Shown: in pieces, positions 1-9,041 of the stretch
Position numbering within the stretch: position 1 is the stretch's first letter
How the letters are laid out: each line of letters starts with the position of its first letter
Source: an uncultured Latescibacterota bacterium
GTDB lineage: Bacteria > Latescibacterota > UBA2968 > UBA8231
NCBI GenBank assembly: GCA_951813615.1
Contig: OX638377.1
Location: 1,798,001 to 1,862,000 of the forward strand
DNA: 64,000 bases
Reading direction: 5' to 3'
Position numbers and translations under genes: made by a program
The notes under the pieces: generated by a model
What the model was told of the DNA's origin: nothing
What the model saw: only the letters and a program-made list of their open reading frames with translations
The model's database searches: none

Positions 1-155
1 GCTAACCATTTGAAATTAGGTGGGTTATGGATTGGTTTATTGGAAAATTTGGCGAGTCGCAACATTGTCGCATCCTGCAACAGTTAATAGGCCGAAAAAA
101 ATCTATCAGACGAGCCCGCCTGCAAAAAGCGTGTTACCGAGATAGCTCAAGCCGG

Positions 156-1646
156 CTACCCTTTGATAATTATCCCCGATGATCTGCTTTTCGACGACGG
201 TATCTTCCCAGACAGTACCTCCTCGATACGAGAGACCACGTCTGCGACATCGTCAACATCGTCAACACGACCATCCATCCGGCCGTCTGGACCCACTAGG
301 TAATAGGAGGGTATGCCCCGGACCTGGTACAACTGAGCCACCGCCGCTTGCCAGCCGCCTGGGGCGTGGACGTGGACGCCAGTCAGACCGTGCTCTTCCA
401 CTGCTTGGTGCCACTTGTCGGCGGAGTCCAAAGAAATGTTCAAAAAGATCACCTTCTGGTCTCGGGTCTGCTGTTTGATTTCTTCCAGATAGGGTACTGC
501 CCCGATGCACGGGCCGCACCAACTCGCCCAAAAGTCCAGGAAAACCGCCTGACCTTTGAAATCGCTCAGGGAGACGCTTCGGCCTTGGAGATCGTCGAGG
601 GTGAAGTCAGGGGCGGGTTGTCCGGGTTTGAGTTTGGATGCTTCCCGTACGATCTCCTCTACTACTTCAGTGTATGCGGGATAGGGGTTGTCTTGGAGGA
701 ATTCGGCTAGACGTTGTTCGCCTTGGTCAAAACGGCCCTGTTGGAAGTCATCGATGATCTCCCCGGCGAGAAAAAAGTACAGGACTTTGCCGTGCAAGAG
801 CCGCTTGGCCAAGTGATAGACGACGTTGTGGAATTGGATTAAGTCTCCTCGTCGTTGCTCTTCGTCCAACCGTACAATGAAGTCTGGCAGGTACTCGATG
901 GTGTGGGGTTGGATAAAGGCTCGGCGTTGCTCCTCGGATACTTGCTCCCGTAAGGCTCGCGTCGCGGCTTCTTCTTCTATACGCCAGAAATTGCGCTCCA
1001 GAAAGGTGCGGTAATCGGTGGTGCCGATAGCCGCTTCGTCAACCAGATCGACTTGATCGAGGGCATCGTGATAGTTCGCGGGGAGGTTCTCGTTTCTGTT
1101 TCCATTGGCGAACATGTAGTCAGTGGGGTAGGAGACTATGAAATTGGCCCATTCATAGGCGATTTCAGCGCGATAGTAATCGACGAAAGCAGGGGTGAGT
1201 TGGTACTGGCTGCAACCCTCGTCCAAAAAGCGAGTCATTTCCAGACGCCGCTGGTCAATCATTTTGCGGAAGGCATCTACTTCTAGGCCTTCGTAGTCGA
1301 TGCGCAGATAATCGGGGAAGCGAGCTCGCAGGGCGGCGAGGAACTGGTTGTTGGCCGCGCCTTGGCTGGAAAAGCGGAGGGACTGAGGCAGGTCGAGCAA
1401 GTCCGCGTCGATGTGCAACTGGTCGCCCGGTTCCAGAAAGAGCTTGACCTCATCGCCGAGATCGACCGAAACCATTTGCGCTTCGGTAAACGGCAGTTCT
1501 ACTGCGAGGCCGCTCTTTTCATCGAGAGGGACTTCGATGGTGATGGGCTTATAGTAGATGGGCGTTTGCTGGTACTCGAAGGCGATGCTGCGACGCTCTG
1601 AAGCATTGGCTAGCCTGGCGGTGACGCGGGTGGAAGACGGTGCCAT
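156..1646 (-). CDS. TlpA-like thiol-disulfide oxidoreductase with N-terminal DUF4369-like region
   Basis: The C-terminal ~140 residues form a thioredoxin/AhpC-TSA fold: a PAPDFTL entry strand, then WCGPC at residues 376-380, then a cis-proline GIPSYYLV segment. Such proteins reduce or exchange disulfides, normally in the periplasm. The first ~330 residues resemble the beta-rich plus helical N-terminal half of Bacteroidetes-type TlpA proteins (a LFLEPGD segment near residue 70). No signal peptide is visible, and an in-frame TAA lies five codons upstream of the ATG, so the start cannot move far upstream. A GGGGAG ribosome site sits about 10 bases before the ATG. It lies 37 bases after the decarboxylase gene and may be co-transcribed with it. 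The redox fold is secure; substrate and location are not. Confidence 0.85.
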   Translation of the reverse strand: MAPSSTRVTARLANASERRSIAFEYQQTPIYYKPITIEVPLDEKSGLAVELPFTEAQMVSVDLGDEVKLFLEPGDQLHIDADLLDLPQSLRFSSQGAANNQFLAALRARFPDYLRIDYEGLEVDAFRKMIDQRRLEMTRFLDEGCSQYQLTPAFVDYYRAEIAYEWANFIVSYPTDYMFANGNRNENLPANYHDALDQVDLVDEAAIGTTDYRTFLERNFWRIEEEAATRALREQVSEEQRRAFIQPHTIEYLPDFIVRLDEEQRRGDLIQFHNVVYHLAKRLLHGKVLYFFLAGEIIDDFQQGRFDQGEQRLAEFLQDNPYPAYTEVVEEIVREASKLKPGQPAPDFTLDDLQGRSVSLSDFKGQAVFLDFWASWCGPCIGAVPYLEEIKQQTRDQKVIFLNISLDSADKWHQAVEEHGLTGVHVHAPGGWQAAVAQLYQVRGIPSYYLVGPDGRMDGRVDDVDDVADVVSRIEEVLSGKIPSSKSRSSGIIIKG

Positions 1647-1683
1647 GGAAATCTCCCCTTATTGTCTAGCATTCTCAGCGAAC

Positions 1684-3141
1684 TTAGGACAACGCCTCCC
1701 GCCCAAATCGCTCGATAGCCTCCAAGGTCTGGCGCACATCGTCCCAAGTCGTGGTGTGGTTGACGATGCACATCCGCAGTGAAAACTTTCCATGCAGAAG
1801 GGTTGATGATACGAAGGCGTCGTCGTCCCAAAAGACGTGGGCGAGCACTGTCCTGTTGACTTCTTCGAGGGCTTCCTCGTCGAGGTCCGTGTCGGCGGGA
1901 TTGACCCGGAAGCACACGATGCTCAGCGACGCAGGGGTCAACATCTCTAGGGTGTGGCTCTCCTGGACGTATTCCTCGGCCCGGTCAGCCAGCTCCATTC
2001 CCTTTGACACAGCCTGCCGGAACGCAGCCATCCCAAAGGTCTGCACCGACATCCAAATCTTCAACGCCCGCACTGAACGGCTCAGTTGCAGGCCGCGGTC
2101 CGAGAAGTTCGGGTGGTTCGCGCCCCATATCGTGTCTTGGAGAATGTCGTGATGTACGCCGAAAGCGTTCTCGAGCGTACTCAGGTCCTTCACCAGTAGG
2201 CAGCCGGCCTCATAAGGCTGGAAGAACCATTTGTGCGCGTCTAGCCCAATTGAATCGGCGCGCTCGATTCCGTGCAAGAGCTTCTTGCCGCGCTCGGTCA
2301 CGACGGCGAAGCCTCCGTACGCTGCATCGACGTGTAGCCAGATGCCTTCCGCCTCGCAGTAGTCGGCCATGGCCCCAATCGGATCGATGGCCCCGGTGCT
2401 GCTCGCGCCGGCGTTGGCACACACCGCGATGGGATTGAACCCCGCCGCGCGGTCGTCGGCCACGGCGTGTGCGAGCGTCTCCATGTCTAGGCGAAAGTGC
2501 TCGTCTCTCGGCAGCAGGCGTATGCAATCCGGCCGTACGCCGATGATCTTGGCCGCACGGATGTGTGCGCTATGGCTCTGGTCGCTCATGTACACCGTCA
2601 TCCGCTCGGGATGGCCGGCTGCTTCCCGCGCCGCGACAAAGGCATCGAGGCTGGCTGCCGAGCCGCCGCTTGTCAACAACCCGCCGGCGCTCTCTGGATA
2701 GCCGATCCAGCGCCGCAACCAGTCGATGACGACCAGTTCCAGTTGGCTCGGGCCGCTGGCGACCAGCCAAGTGCAGGCGTTGGCGTTGTATCCGGCGGCC
2801 ATGAAGTCGGCCAGCACTCCGGGCCAAGTGGGCGCTGTGGGGATGAAGCCAAAGCAACGCGGGTGATCCAACCGCGTTGCAATTGGGAGGATATCGCGCG
2901 CTGCTTGCTCAATGACCTCCGCTGCCGGTCGGCCAGCCTCGGGCGGCTCCTCCAGCAGCCACTTCTCCAGTTCGCGCCGAAATTCTCCTTCCCAAGCATT
3001 TGCTCTGGGCAGGCCGTCAATCCGCTCTACCACGAGTTCGGCGGCCTTGCGCGCGAGATCGAGCATCTGTTCGGGTGCCATCTGGAGGCCGTCACTCGCT
3101 ACATCGGCTTCTCGTTTTTCTGCCGCTCCTCCTTCTACCAT
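1684..3141 (-). CDS. Pyridoxal-5'-phosphate-dependent group II amino acid decarboxylase
   Basis: A 485-residue protein of the aromatic-L-amino-acid/glutamate decarboxylase family. It carries the PLP Schiff-base lysine in DAHKWFFQ (K304), the substrate/cofactor stretch HVDAAYGG, and LTSGGSAASLDA for phosphate binding. Members remove the alpha-carboxyl of tyrosine, tryptophan, DOPA or similar amino acids to give amines; the substrate cannot be read from the sequence. I chose the ATG at 3141. The open frame continues upstream to 3222, but that extension would overlap the end of the preceding Cache gene and adds a non-homologous-looking tail. An internal Met at about residue 21 is an alternative. 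It follows the Cache genes on the same strand by 53 bases, so shared transcription is possible. Confidence 0.88.
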   Translation of the reverse strand: MVEGGAAEKREADVASDGLQMAPEQMLDLARKAAELVVERIDGLPRANAWEGEFRRELEKWLLEEPPEAGRPAAEVIEQAARDILPIATRLDHPRCFGFIPTAPTWPGVLADFMAAGYNANACTWLVASGPSQLELVVIDWLRRWIGYPESAGGLLTSGGSAASLDAFVAAREAAGHPERMTVYMSDQSHSAHIRAAKIIGVRPDCIRLLPRDEHFRLDMETLAHAVADDRAAGFNPIAVCANAGASSTGAIDPIGAMADYCEAEGIWLHVDAAYGGFAVVTERGKKLLHGIERADSIGLDAHKWFFQPYEAGCLLVKDLSTLENAFGVHHDILQDTIWGANHPNFSDRGLQLSRSVRALKIWMSVQTFGMAAFRQAVSKGMELADRAEEYVQESHTLEMLTPASLSIVCFRVNPADTDLDEEALEEVNRTVLAHVFWDDDAFVSSTLLHGKFSLRMCIVNHTTTWDDVRQTLEAIERFGREALS

Positions 3142-3194
3142 ATCCCTGCCCTTCGTCTGTGTGTCTAAGTGCGTTTTATAATGCGTGTCCTTAG

Positions 3195-4244
3195 CTAAAA
3201 GCCACTTTTGAGTTGCCCCCAAGACTGGCTCTCCACCGCCGTAGCAGCGTTCAGATAGATGCCTGCGGCGACGACAAAATCTTGGCCGAACACCTTAATC
3301 GGGATCGCGTAGGTCAGCTTGGGTGAGTGGATATCTTCGTCGCCTTCTACTGCTGGATTATCCCAGTGGTATTCGACAAAGCCGCCGCCCGCAGCGGCTG
3401 CGGCGATAATCTCTTGGACAATTTTGACCCCATTGGCATCTTTGAGATCAATCATGTTTTGTCCATCGAAGTCCGGGCTGGCTCCGTGAAAGATCACTAG
3501 GCCCTCGGTATTCAGGACAATGAGGTAGATCGAGTCATACTTGAAATCCTCGCCCTCGGTCCTGATTGCCGCTTGGATAGTTGCCAAGTAGGCAGGACCG
3601 TTTTCCTCAAGGATGGGAATAATCACCCGGATCCCTTCGACAAAGGCTTTCAAACTTTCCCGGTCCTGCACATCTCGGGCTGTTATCTCCAAGATCTCAA
3701 AGATGTTTGCCTCATCGCCAACGCCGGACAGATCCATGTAAAAGCCAGCGGCTACGATAAACTCTTGGCCGCGTATGGTTGCCGGGACAGCGTAAGTCAG
3801 CTTAGGGGAGTCGGCATCTGCGTCGCTTGCTACGGCCGGGTCGTCCCAGTAATACTCGACAAAGCCGCCGCCTGCGGCGGAAGCGGCGAGGATCTCTTGG
3901 ACGATTTTGGTGCCACGTGCATCTTCAAGATCGAGCACGTTTTTGTCTTCAAAGGTCAGATCCGCTCCGTGAAATTGCACGACGCCTTCGAGAGTCAGTA
4001 CGACGAGGTACATTGAGCCGGCCTTCCAATCCCCCTCGCTCCTAAATGCTCCCACCAAGCTGGCGACCTCAGAAAAGTTGGTGGCGCTCTCTAAGGATGC
4101 TTTTGCCGCTTCGACAAAGGCTTTGAGGGTTTCCCGATTTACCACTTCACCGGCGGTTACTTCTGGGGCTTGGGCCACGGCGGAATGTGCGGTGGGGAAG
4201 AGGCTGGCTAGCCCCAAAATGACTGATGCTGTCAGACGCTTCAC
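3195..4244 (-). CDS. Secreted protein with two tandem Cache (sCache_2-like) domains
   Basis: A signal peptide (basic MKRL, hydrophobic core, cleavage near residue 25 after AVAQ) is followed by two copies of a ~150-residue unit. Each unit starts with a helix (RETLKAFVE), has a strand pair with VVQFHGA or LVIFHGA, a KIVQEI helix and a GGGFVEYxWDxPA strand, and ends in a KLTYA...GFY/GIY strand. This is the Cache pattern of extracytoplasmic ligand-binding modules. No membrane anchor or signalling output follows, so it is predicted to be free in the periplasm or secreted. It lies 45 bases downstream of a paralogue (4290-5303) on the same strand. Ligand unknown. Confidence 0.8.
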   Translation of the reverse strand: MKRLTASVILGLASLFPTAHSAVAQAPEVTAGEVVNRETLKAFVEAAKASLESATNFSEVASLVGAFRSEGDWKAGSMYLVVLTLEGVVQFHGADLTFEDKNVLDLEDARGTKIVQEILAASAAGGGFVEYYWDDPAVASDADADSPKLTYAVPATIRGQEFIVAAGFYMDLSGVGDEANIFEILEITARDVQDRESLKAFVEGIRVIIPILEENGPAYLATIQAAIRTEGEDFKYDSIYLIVLNTEGLVIFHGASPDFDGQNMIDLKDANGVKIVQEIIAAAAAGGGFVEYHWDNPAVEGDEDIHSPKLTYAIPIKVFGQDFVVAAGIYLNAATAVESQSWGQLKSGF

Positions 4245-4289
4245 AAAGTTCTCCTTCTTTTAGCGAGACGCAGATCCGAAGAGCGGCCT

Positions 4290-5303
4290 TTAATCGGCCG
4301 TAGCGGATTCCAGATAAATGCCGGCACAAACGATAAAAGGTTGGTCCCTGTCTGGCAGGTGGAAGCTTTCGGCGTAGGTCAGTTTGGGCGAGCCGAAGGC
4401 TTCGTCTCCTTCCACCGTCGGATCATTGTAGTGATACTCGACATAGCCGCCACCCGCGGTGGCGGCATCGATGAGCCGTTTTATGATTTTGACGCCATAG
4501 CTGTCTTCGAGATCGAGCGCGATTATGCCCTCGCGGGATGGATCGGCTCCGTGAAAGAGCACGTAACCGTCGCTGCTCATGATGAAGGTGTAGATGGAGC
4601 CGGACTTCCAATAGCTCCCCTCCATCCTGAATGCCTTCTTTACGTGTGTGTGCCCACTGAAATCGCCAAGCATAGCCTCTCGATAGGTTTGGGCCGCCGC
4701 CTTTACAAAGGTCTTCAGGGTTTCCCGGTCCACCACCTCACTGGCCGTTACCTCGGGGCGTGCCATCTCCGGGATTTTGGTGACCACACGGGACACATCC
4801 TGATAATAGCCGCCGACCAAGACGAGGGGCTTGCCAAATAAACCAGAGATGTATTCGACCGCGTAGCTTACCTTGGGATTGGCGTCCCCTTCTACCGCTG
4901 GATCGTCCCAATAGTATTCGACAAAGTCGCCGCCCCGGCCGGCCGCGGCGAGGAGTTCTTGCACGACTTTCTTGCCCTTGCCGTCTTCGACATCAATCAG
5001 GACTTCGTTGTCTATTGCGGCATCGCCTCCGTGCAGGAGAACGGCACCGTCTTTGATCAGTATCACGAGGAACGTGGAGCCAGATTTCCAATCCCCCTCG
5101 GCTCTGAAGATGGCCCGCAGTTTTGCGGTTTCGGTAAGAGTTCTGATGCCCTCTAGGTATTCTTTTCCTCCTTCTACAAAAGCCTTCAATGTTTCTCGGT
5201 CCACCACCTCACTGGCCGTTATTTTAGGGCGCTCTGGGTCTTGGGCTGTGGCGGGCGAGAGACTGGCTAGCCCCAATATGAGTACTGCGATCAGACGCTT
5301 CAT
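4290..5303 (-). CDS. Secreted protein with two tandem Cache (sCache_2-like) domains, paralogue of its neighbour
   Basis: It has the same architecture as the adjacent 3195-4244 gene. The signal peptide is almost identical (MKRLIAVLILGLASL..TAQ), followed by two Cache repeats, each introduced by ITASEVVDRETLKAFVE or VTASEVVDRETLKTFVK. The hallmark FVEYYWDDPAVEGD and YVEYHYNDPTVEGD strands are clear. The first repeat lacks part of the final segment and ends in VLVGGYYQD, so its pocket may differ. The neighbouring gene arose by duplication of this one or the reverse, and each also contains an internal duplication. No output domain is present. Likely first gene of a minus-strand transcription unit reaching the decarboxylase and TlpA-like genes. 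Confidence 0.8.
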   Translation of the reverse strand: MKRLIAVLILGLASLSPATAQDPERPKITASEVVDRETLKAFVEGGKEYLEGIRTLTETAKLRAIFRAEGDWKSGSTFLVILIKDGAVLLHGGDAAIDNEVLIDVEDGKGKKVVQELLAAAGRGGDFVEYYWDDPAVEGDANPKVSYAVEYISGLFGKPLVLVGGYYQDVSRVVTKIPEMARPEVTASEVVDRETLKTFVKAAAQTYREAMLGDFSGHTHVKKAFRMEGSYWKSGSIYTFIMSSDGYVLFHGADPSREGIIALDLEDSYGVKIIKRLIDAATAGGGYVEYHYNDPTVEGDEAFGSPKLTYAESFHLPDRDQPFIVCAGIYLESATAD

Positions 5304-5426
5304 AATGGCTTCCTCTCTATCTTTATTGGAAGATATGCGTAATATGGGATAAAATACGCCCGATTCTATTTACTCTGCAAACGCGTCCCTATACGGCCCA
5401 AAATCTACCCCAAATGCAAGCGGGTG

Positions 5427-6869
5427 TTACGGGCGACTCTGACTGGCCACGTATTGAGATAGGAGGGTGAGATTGCGGTTGAAGGTGCGGCAGGAGATGA
5501 CCTCGGCGACGATGGGCGCGTGGCGGTCTTCGGGGTTGCGCAGACGACCTTCTTCTAGCCAGCGGCCCTCTGTGTCGAGGCCGTCGATGATGGCTTGGAT
5601 CCGTTCCGCCGCGACCGGGCGTACTTGAGCGCGTTCGGCGAGGATAGTTTCTCGACCTTCTTTGAGGATGCGCTGGTACAGGCTTTCAATGCGACCCGTG
5701 CGGTTGCCCACCTTAAAGGCATAGTGCGTCGGTAAGTCTGCATCGCTGTAGGTGAGCGCGTATTCCTTGGTAAAGTAGAGCGGTCGGTTGGTCTGCAATT
5801 CGTAGAACCGGGCCATGCGCCCATCGGGCAATTGCGCTGCTTTAGCCCAGGCTAAGGCGCGGGGAATCGGTTCGAGAAAGCGCGGCTCGCCGTAGGCGAG
5901 ATAGAGTTCCAACAGAACTTGCATCACGCCAAAACTCTCGCCGCCGGTGATGGCAGGCGGTTCAAATCTGCGCGCCCAAGCCGGCTCCATCGCCAAATTG
6001 TACTGCTGCGCCCAAGCCGGTTGCGGCTCGGGCATCTGGGCCAGGATAATGAAGTCGCCGCCTCGTTCGGCTGCTCGTCGCCAGCGCTCGTCGCCGTAGA
6101 TTTTGTGCGCCTCGATCATGGTTTCGATGACGTCGGCGATGGTGTTGTCGTTAAAGGTGTAATAAGCGAGATAGTGCTGTTTGGGATACTGGCGGGACCA
6201 ACTCGCTGGATAGCGCGCCTTTTTGACGGGGAATTGGCTGGGATCGGCCCACTCGCTGTAGCGTTGGGGCCAAGCGCCGTTGGGGTATTGGGCTTTGAGC
6301 AGAGATTCTAGTCCGTAGAGGACAGCGCGGTGTATATCCGCATCGGCAAAATCGAGATGCTGATCGACCTGCATGAGCAAGCGCAGGGCGCTCTGCGTAT
6401 TGTCGTCGTCCAAGGTGGTGCGGTTGCGGCGTTCGCCGGTTGCGCGGTCGCCCTGTTCGATATCGCGTCGGTAGTGCCAGTTTTTGCTCTTCTCTGGGTC
6501 AAAGTCGATCCGGTAATCCCAACCGCCCGAAGCCAGTTGCCCCCAGACGAGGGCTTGCGCTGCCTCGACTGCGCCGTTGAGAAAGAGGGTGTCTCCGGTG
6601 GCGTCGTAGGCTTGGAGGAAAGCCATGCCGACCGACGGGGTGCCCGGGGGCTGTACCCAGATGGTGGTCGGCGATGCAATGCCCTCCCCTTCGCGTTGGG
6701 TAAAGTCGCTTTGGTAGAGCCAGAGATAGCCGCCGTTGGTGGCCACTTGGCCGCGAAAATAGCGCGTCGCTTTGACCATGGTTTCCACGGCGGCCCGGTG
6801 CAAAAACTCTTCGCTGTGGAGCGGCGCGCTGCATAGCATTAGAAGGAATAGCGAGGCGATTTTTTGCAT
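5427..6869 (-). CDS. Secreted pectate lyase, polysaccharide lyase family 10-like
   Basis: A Sec signal peptide (MQKIASLFLLMLCSAPLHS) precedes an all-helical domain typical of PL10 enzymes. Recognisable blocks are TTLDDDNTQSALRLLMQ, LKAQYPNGAWPQRY, YYTFNDNTIADVIETM and WAQQYN, in the order usual for the family. PL10 enzymes cleave polygalacturonate by beta-elimination, using calcium. At 480 residues it covers the whole catalytic domain, with no carbohydrate-binding module. It would act outside the cytoplasm and supply unsaturated oligogalacturonides. This matches the PL22-like gene at 48483-49574, although the two are 40 kb apart. It diverges from the PhyH gene at 7023, so the 153-base gap should hold both promoters. 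Confidence 0.85.
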   Translation of the reverse strand: MQKIASLFLLMLCSAPLHSEEFLHRAAVETMVKATRYFRGQVATNGGYLWLYQSDFTQREGEGIASPTTIWVQPPGTPSVGMAFLQAYDATGDTLFLNGAVEAAQALVWGQLASGGWDYRIDFDPEKSKNWHYRRDIEQGDRATGERRNRTTLDDDNTQSALRLLMQVDQHLDFADADIHRAVLYGLESLLKAQYPNGAWPQRYSEWADPSQFPVKKARYPASWSRQYPKQHYLAYYTFNDNTIADVIETMIEAHKIYGDERWRRAAERGGDFIILAQMPEPQPAWAQQYNLAMEPAWARRFEPPAITGGESFGVMQVLLELYLAYGEPRFLEPIPRALAWAKAAQLPDGRMARFYELQTNRPLYFTKEYALTYSDADLPTHYAFKVGNRTGRIESLYQRILKEGRETILAERAQVRPVAAERIQAIIDGLDTEGRWLEEGRLRNPEDRHAPIVAEVISCRTFNRNLTLLSQYVASQSRP

Positions 6870-6940
6870 CCCATTGCCTTTGCGGTTTGTCAGTTTGAGA
6901 TATCTAAATTAGCGAAAAAACTTCTAGGGGTTAAAATTCA

Positions 6941-6970
6941 TTGACAAGCTAATGAGGCCAAACGTAGCTT
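6941..6970 (+). promoter_or_regulatory. Possible sigma70-type promoter for the PhyH gene at 7023
   Basis: A perfect TTGACA at 6941-6946 is followed, after 18 bases, by TAGCTT (6965-6970), a weak -10 match. It lies about 50 bases upstream of the dioxygenase start codon in a divergent intergenic region. The -35 is exact, the -10 is poor, and the assignment is tentative. Confidence 0.3.
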
Positions 6971-7022
6971 AAGCCCGATAACAGGGCCAACCTTCCCATC
7001 CGCCGAAAAGAGAGGGTGCAAA

Positions 7023-8201
7023 ATGACTACCGAGCAATCTCCGGCGCAGGAGACCTACCGCGCCACAGCTTTTGCCGACTCCAAGTCCGAACTCGCCGCT
7101 CCCGGGGCCACGCCCGAGCGGTTGGAACACTTGCGGGAGCATGGTTTCGTCATCATCACCGACTTTGTCGATAATCCGTGGATCCCCGTGCTCCGCGAGG
7201 CCGGTCGCCGCGTCACCGAAGCGTGTGCGCCCGAGCATGGTTACAGCAAGATCGACTGCTCAAAGGGCTACGTGCATCGCGCCGGTGGCAATGAGCCGTG
7301 GGCGATTCGGGGCCTTATCCATCCGGCCTTTGAGGAGCCTTGCTTTGCCGAATTCCACGGCTCGGACGATTTCCTCAATTTCGTCGCCTCTTGGTGCAAT
7401 GGGCTTGGGCCTGAAGATATGTCGTTGAGTGGTCTGCTGCTGTGGTGCAATCCCCGGCACCACGAGAATGGGCCGAGTTGGCACCGCGACGTGACGTGGT
7501 GGGGCGAGGGAAAGCCCTATTTTTCGCAGCGGGACAACCGAGGGGAAAGCCCGGAGGATTACTCCGAGGAAGTCGAAAAAGTCCGCTGGGAAGAAATCCG
7601 CGCCAATAACGCCAAGTCGCTCACAGAGCGGAACGGCGTGAGCATGTTCTTGGCATTGGTTGACGACGAGTGCCACGAACTCATCCCCGGCAGTCACGAG
7701 CGCTGGCGCACGCCGTTTGAGCACGATGTACTCTTGCCGCAATCCATGAAGGACCAAGGGGTGCCGTACACGCCTAGTTGGAACAGAAAGGACCCATTGC
7801 CGGGCCAAGTGTCGATCCGGCTCAAGCCCGGGGAAGCTCTCATCCGCAATGGGGTCACGATCCACACTGGACACACCGTCCCCGAGCGCGAGCGCAACAC
7901 CTTGTCCATTGGCTGGTCGAAGTGGTCGGGTCCGTTCACCGGGGAGCCGGCGGTGGCGGACGCGCGCAGTGCGTGGCAACTCGATCCCGCGGTGCGCGAG
8001 GCGTTGCCGTACGAGTGGATGCAGACGGCGTGGGATCGTTGGGCCGAAACGCAGACGCTAGGGGATACGCTCGAAGACCGGTACGCGGGGTTTGATATCC
8101 AGCGTATCAAAACGGGGGAGGTCGTGGGTTGGCGCAGCGAACTGGAGCGCCAAGCCGCTGCCGCTGGCGAGGCGTGGGAGCGGTTTCAAACGGTGGCGTG
8201 A
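7023..8201 (+). CDS. Phytanoyl-CoA dioxygenase (PhyH) family oxygenase
   Basis: A 392-residue member of the Fe(II)/2-oxoglutarate oxygenase superfamily. The iron-binding HxD is H154-R-D156 in SWHRDVTWW. A distal H and R follow in IRNGVTIHTGHTVPERERNTLS, and the conserved GSH turn appears as LIPGSHERWRTPFE. These enzymes hydroxylate small metabolites; in this lineage the family is expanded and mostly uncharacterised. The start ATG follows an AGAGGGTGC ribosome site. It is convergent with the next gene, and the two stop codons abut exactly (8201/8202). The substrate is unknown. Confidence 0.88.
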   Translation: MTTEQSPAQETYRATAFADSKSELAAPGATPERLEHLREHGFVIITDFVDNPWIPVLREAGRRVTEACAPEHGYSKIDCSKGYVHRAGGNEPWAIRGLIHPAFEEPCFAEFHGSDDFLNFVASWCNGLGPEDMSLSGLLLWCNPRHHENGPSWHRDVTWWGEGKPYFSQRDNRGESPEDYSEEVEKVRWEEIRANNAKSLTERNGVSMFLALVDDECHELIPGSHERWRTPFEHDVLLPQSMKDQGVPYTPSWNRKDPLPGQVSIRLKPGEALIRNGVTIHTGHTVPERERNTLSIGWSKWSGPFTGEPAVADARSAWQLDPAVREALPYEWMQTAWDRWAETQTLGDTLEDRYAGFDIQRIKTGEVVGWRSELERQAAAAGEAWERFQTVA

Positions 8202-9026
8202 TTATTGCGAAGCGGCCTTGGCTAGCTCTGCCTTGCGTTCGACAAATGCTTGGGGTGGGGGAGAGAGGATCGCGCGTTTGCGCTCGTCGATCCCTTCCCA
8301 TTGGTCGGCGTCCGTTGGGCTAAAAAAATTATCCGGGCCGGAATAGGTCTCCCCGCGCTCCATGTATTTGTAAAAGAGCGTGGTCCGCGTGCTCGGCGCT
8401 GTCCACGGCAGCGTGACGTGACACAGGGCCTCGGTGAAGATAATGGCCGTGCCAGCGCGGGCCGGCACGCGCGTGACCATCGGATGCACCCCCTTGGACA
8501 AATCGACCCACGCCTCAGGGACGGGATAATGTCCCTTGTGCGAGCCCGCCAAACAGCCGAACCCACCTCCGTTACAAACGGTATCCTCCAGTTCGTACGC
8601 CACGGTGACCAGACCGTTGGAGAACGTCCCGTTTGCGGGATCGCGAGTGAAGTAATGCGTGATTAGCTCGTGCGGTCGATTGGGATTTAGCAGGCGTCCA
8701 TTGCCGCCGTGGATGGTGCCCCCGGCGAGATTTTTGTTGAAGGTGCCGTGCGTGTGCACGTTGATATGGTCGATGCGGAAGGGTGGGAGGCCACCGGGTC
8801 GTTGGCCTCCGTAGATCTCGGCTAGGATTTCCGAAATTACCGGCACGTCCAGTAAATCGACGAAAGTCTGGGACCAGAAACCGCCGCGGTCCGCGTGCTG
8901 CGAGTGGAGTTCCGGGCCTTTTGCATCTACTGTGGCCTTGAGGTCTGCAACCTGTTCGGGGGTGATTGCATCCTCTACTGTGAGAAAACCCCACGTGTCA
9001 AAAGCAAAGCGCTGCTCCTCATCCAT
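8202..9026 (-). CDS. PhyH-family oxygenase with an atypical HxG-like iron motif
   Basis: A 274-residue PhyH-superfamily protein. The fold markers are the LAGSHKGHYP turn, the distal histidine in ALCHVTLPW (H203) and the 2-oxoglutarate-binding arginine in STRTTLFYKY. Where relatives have HxD/E, this protein reads GGTIHGGNG (H106-G-G108), with about 13 extra residues before the GSH turn. No other HxD is visible at the right spacing. Loss of the carboxylate is known from Fe/2OG halogenases of the same superfamily, where chloride takes that site. It could equally be an inactive or differently coordinated relative. The stop codon abuts that of the convergent PhyH gene. Function open. Confidence 0.75.
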   Translation of the reverse strand: MDEEQRFAFDTWGFLTVEDAITPEQVADLKATVDAKGPELHSQHADRGGFWSQTFVDLLDVPVISEILAEIYGGQRPGGLPPFRIDHINVHTHGTFNKNLAGGTIHGGNGRLLNPNRPHELITHYFTRDPANGTFSNGLVTVAYELEDTVCNGGGFGCLAGSHKGHYPVPEAWVDLSKGVHPMVTRVPARAGTAIIFTEALCHVTLPWTAPSTRTTLFYKYMERGETYSGPDNFFSPTDADQWEGIDERKRAILSPPPQAFVERKAELAKAASQ

Positions 9027-9041
9027 TTTGGATTGATCCTC

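Noticed and set aside
1..155. Possible RNA gene or terminator at the window start
   Set aside because: No cloverleaf, stable hairpin with T tract or ribosome site could be found.
2497..3168. Plus-strand 223-codon frame opposite the decarboxylase
   Set aside because: No ribosome site or recognisable domain; the opposite strand has a clear PLP enzyme.
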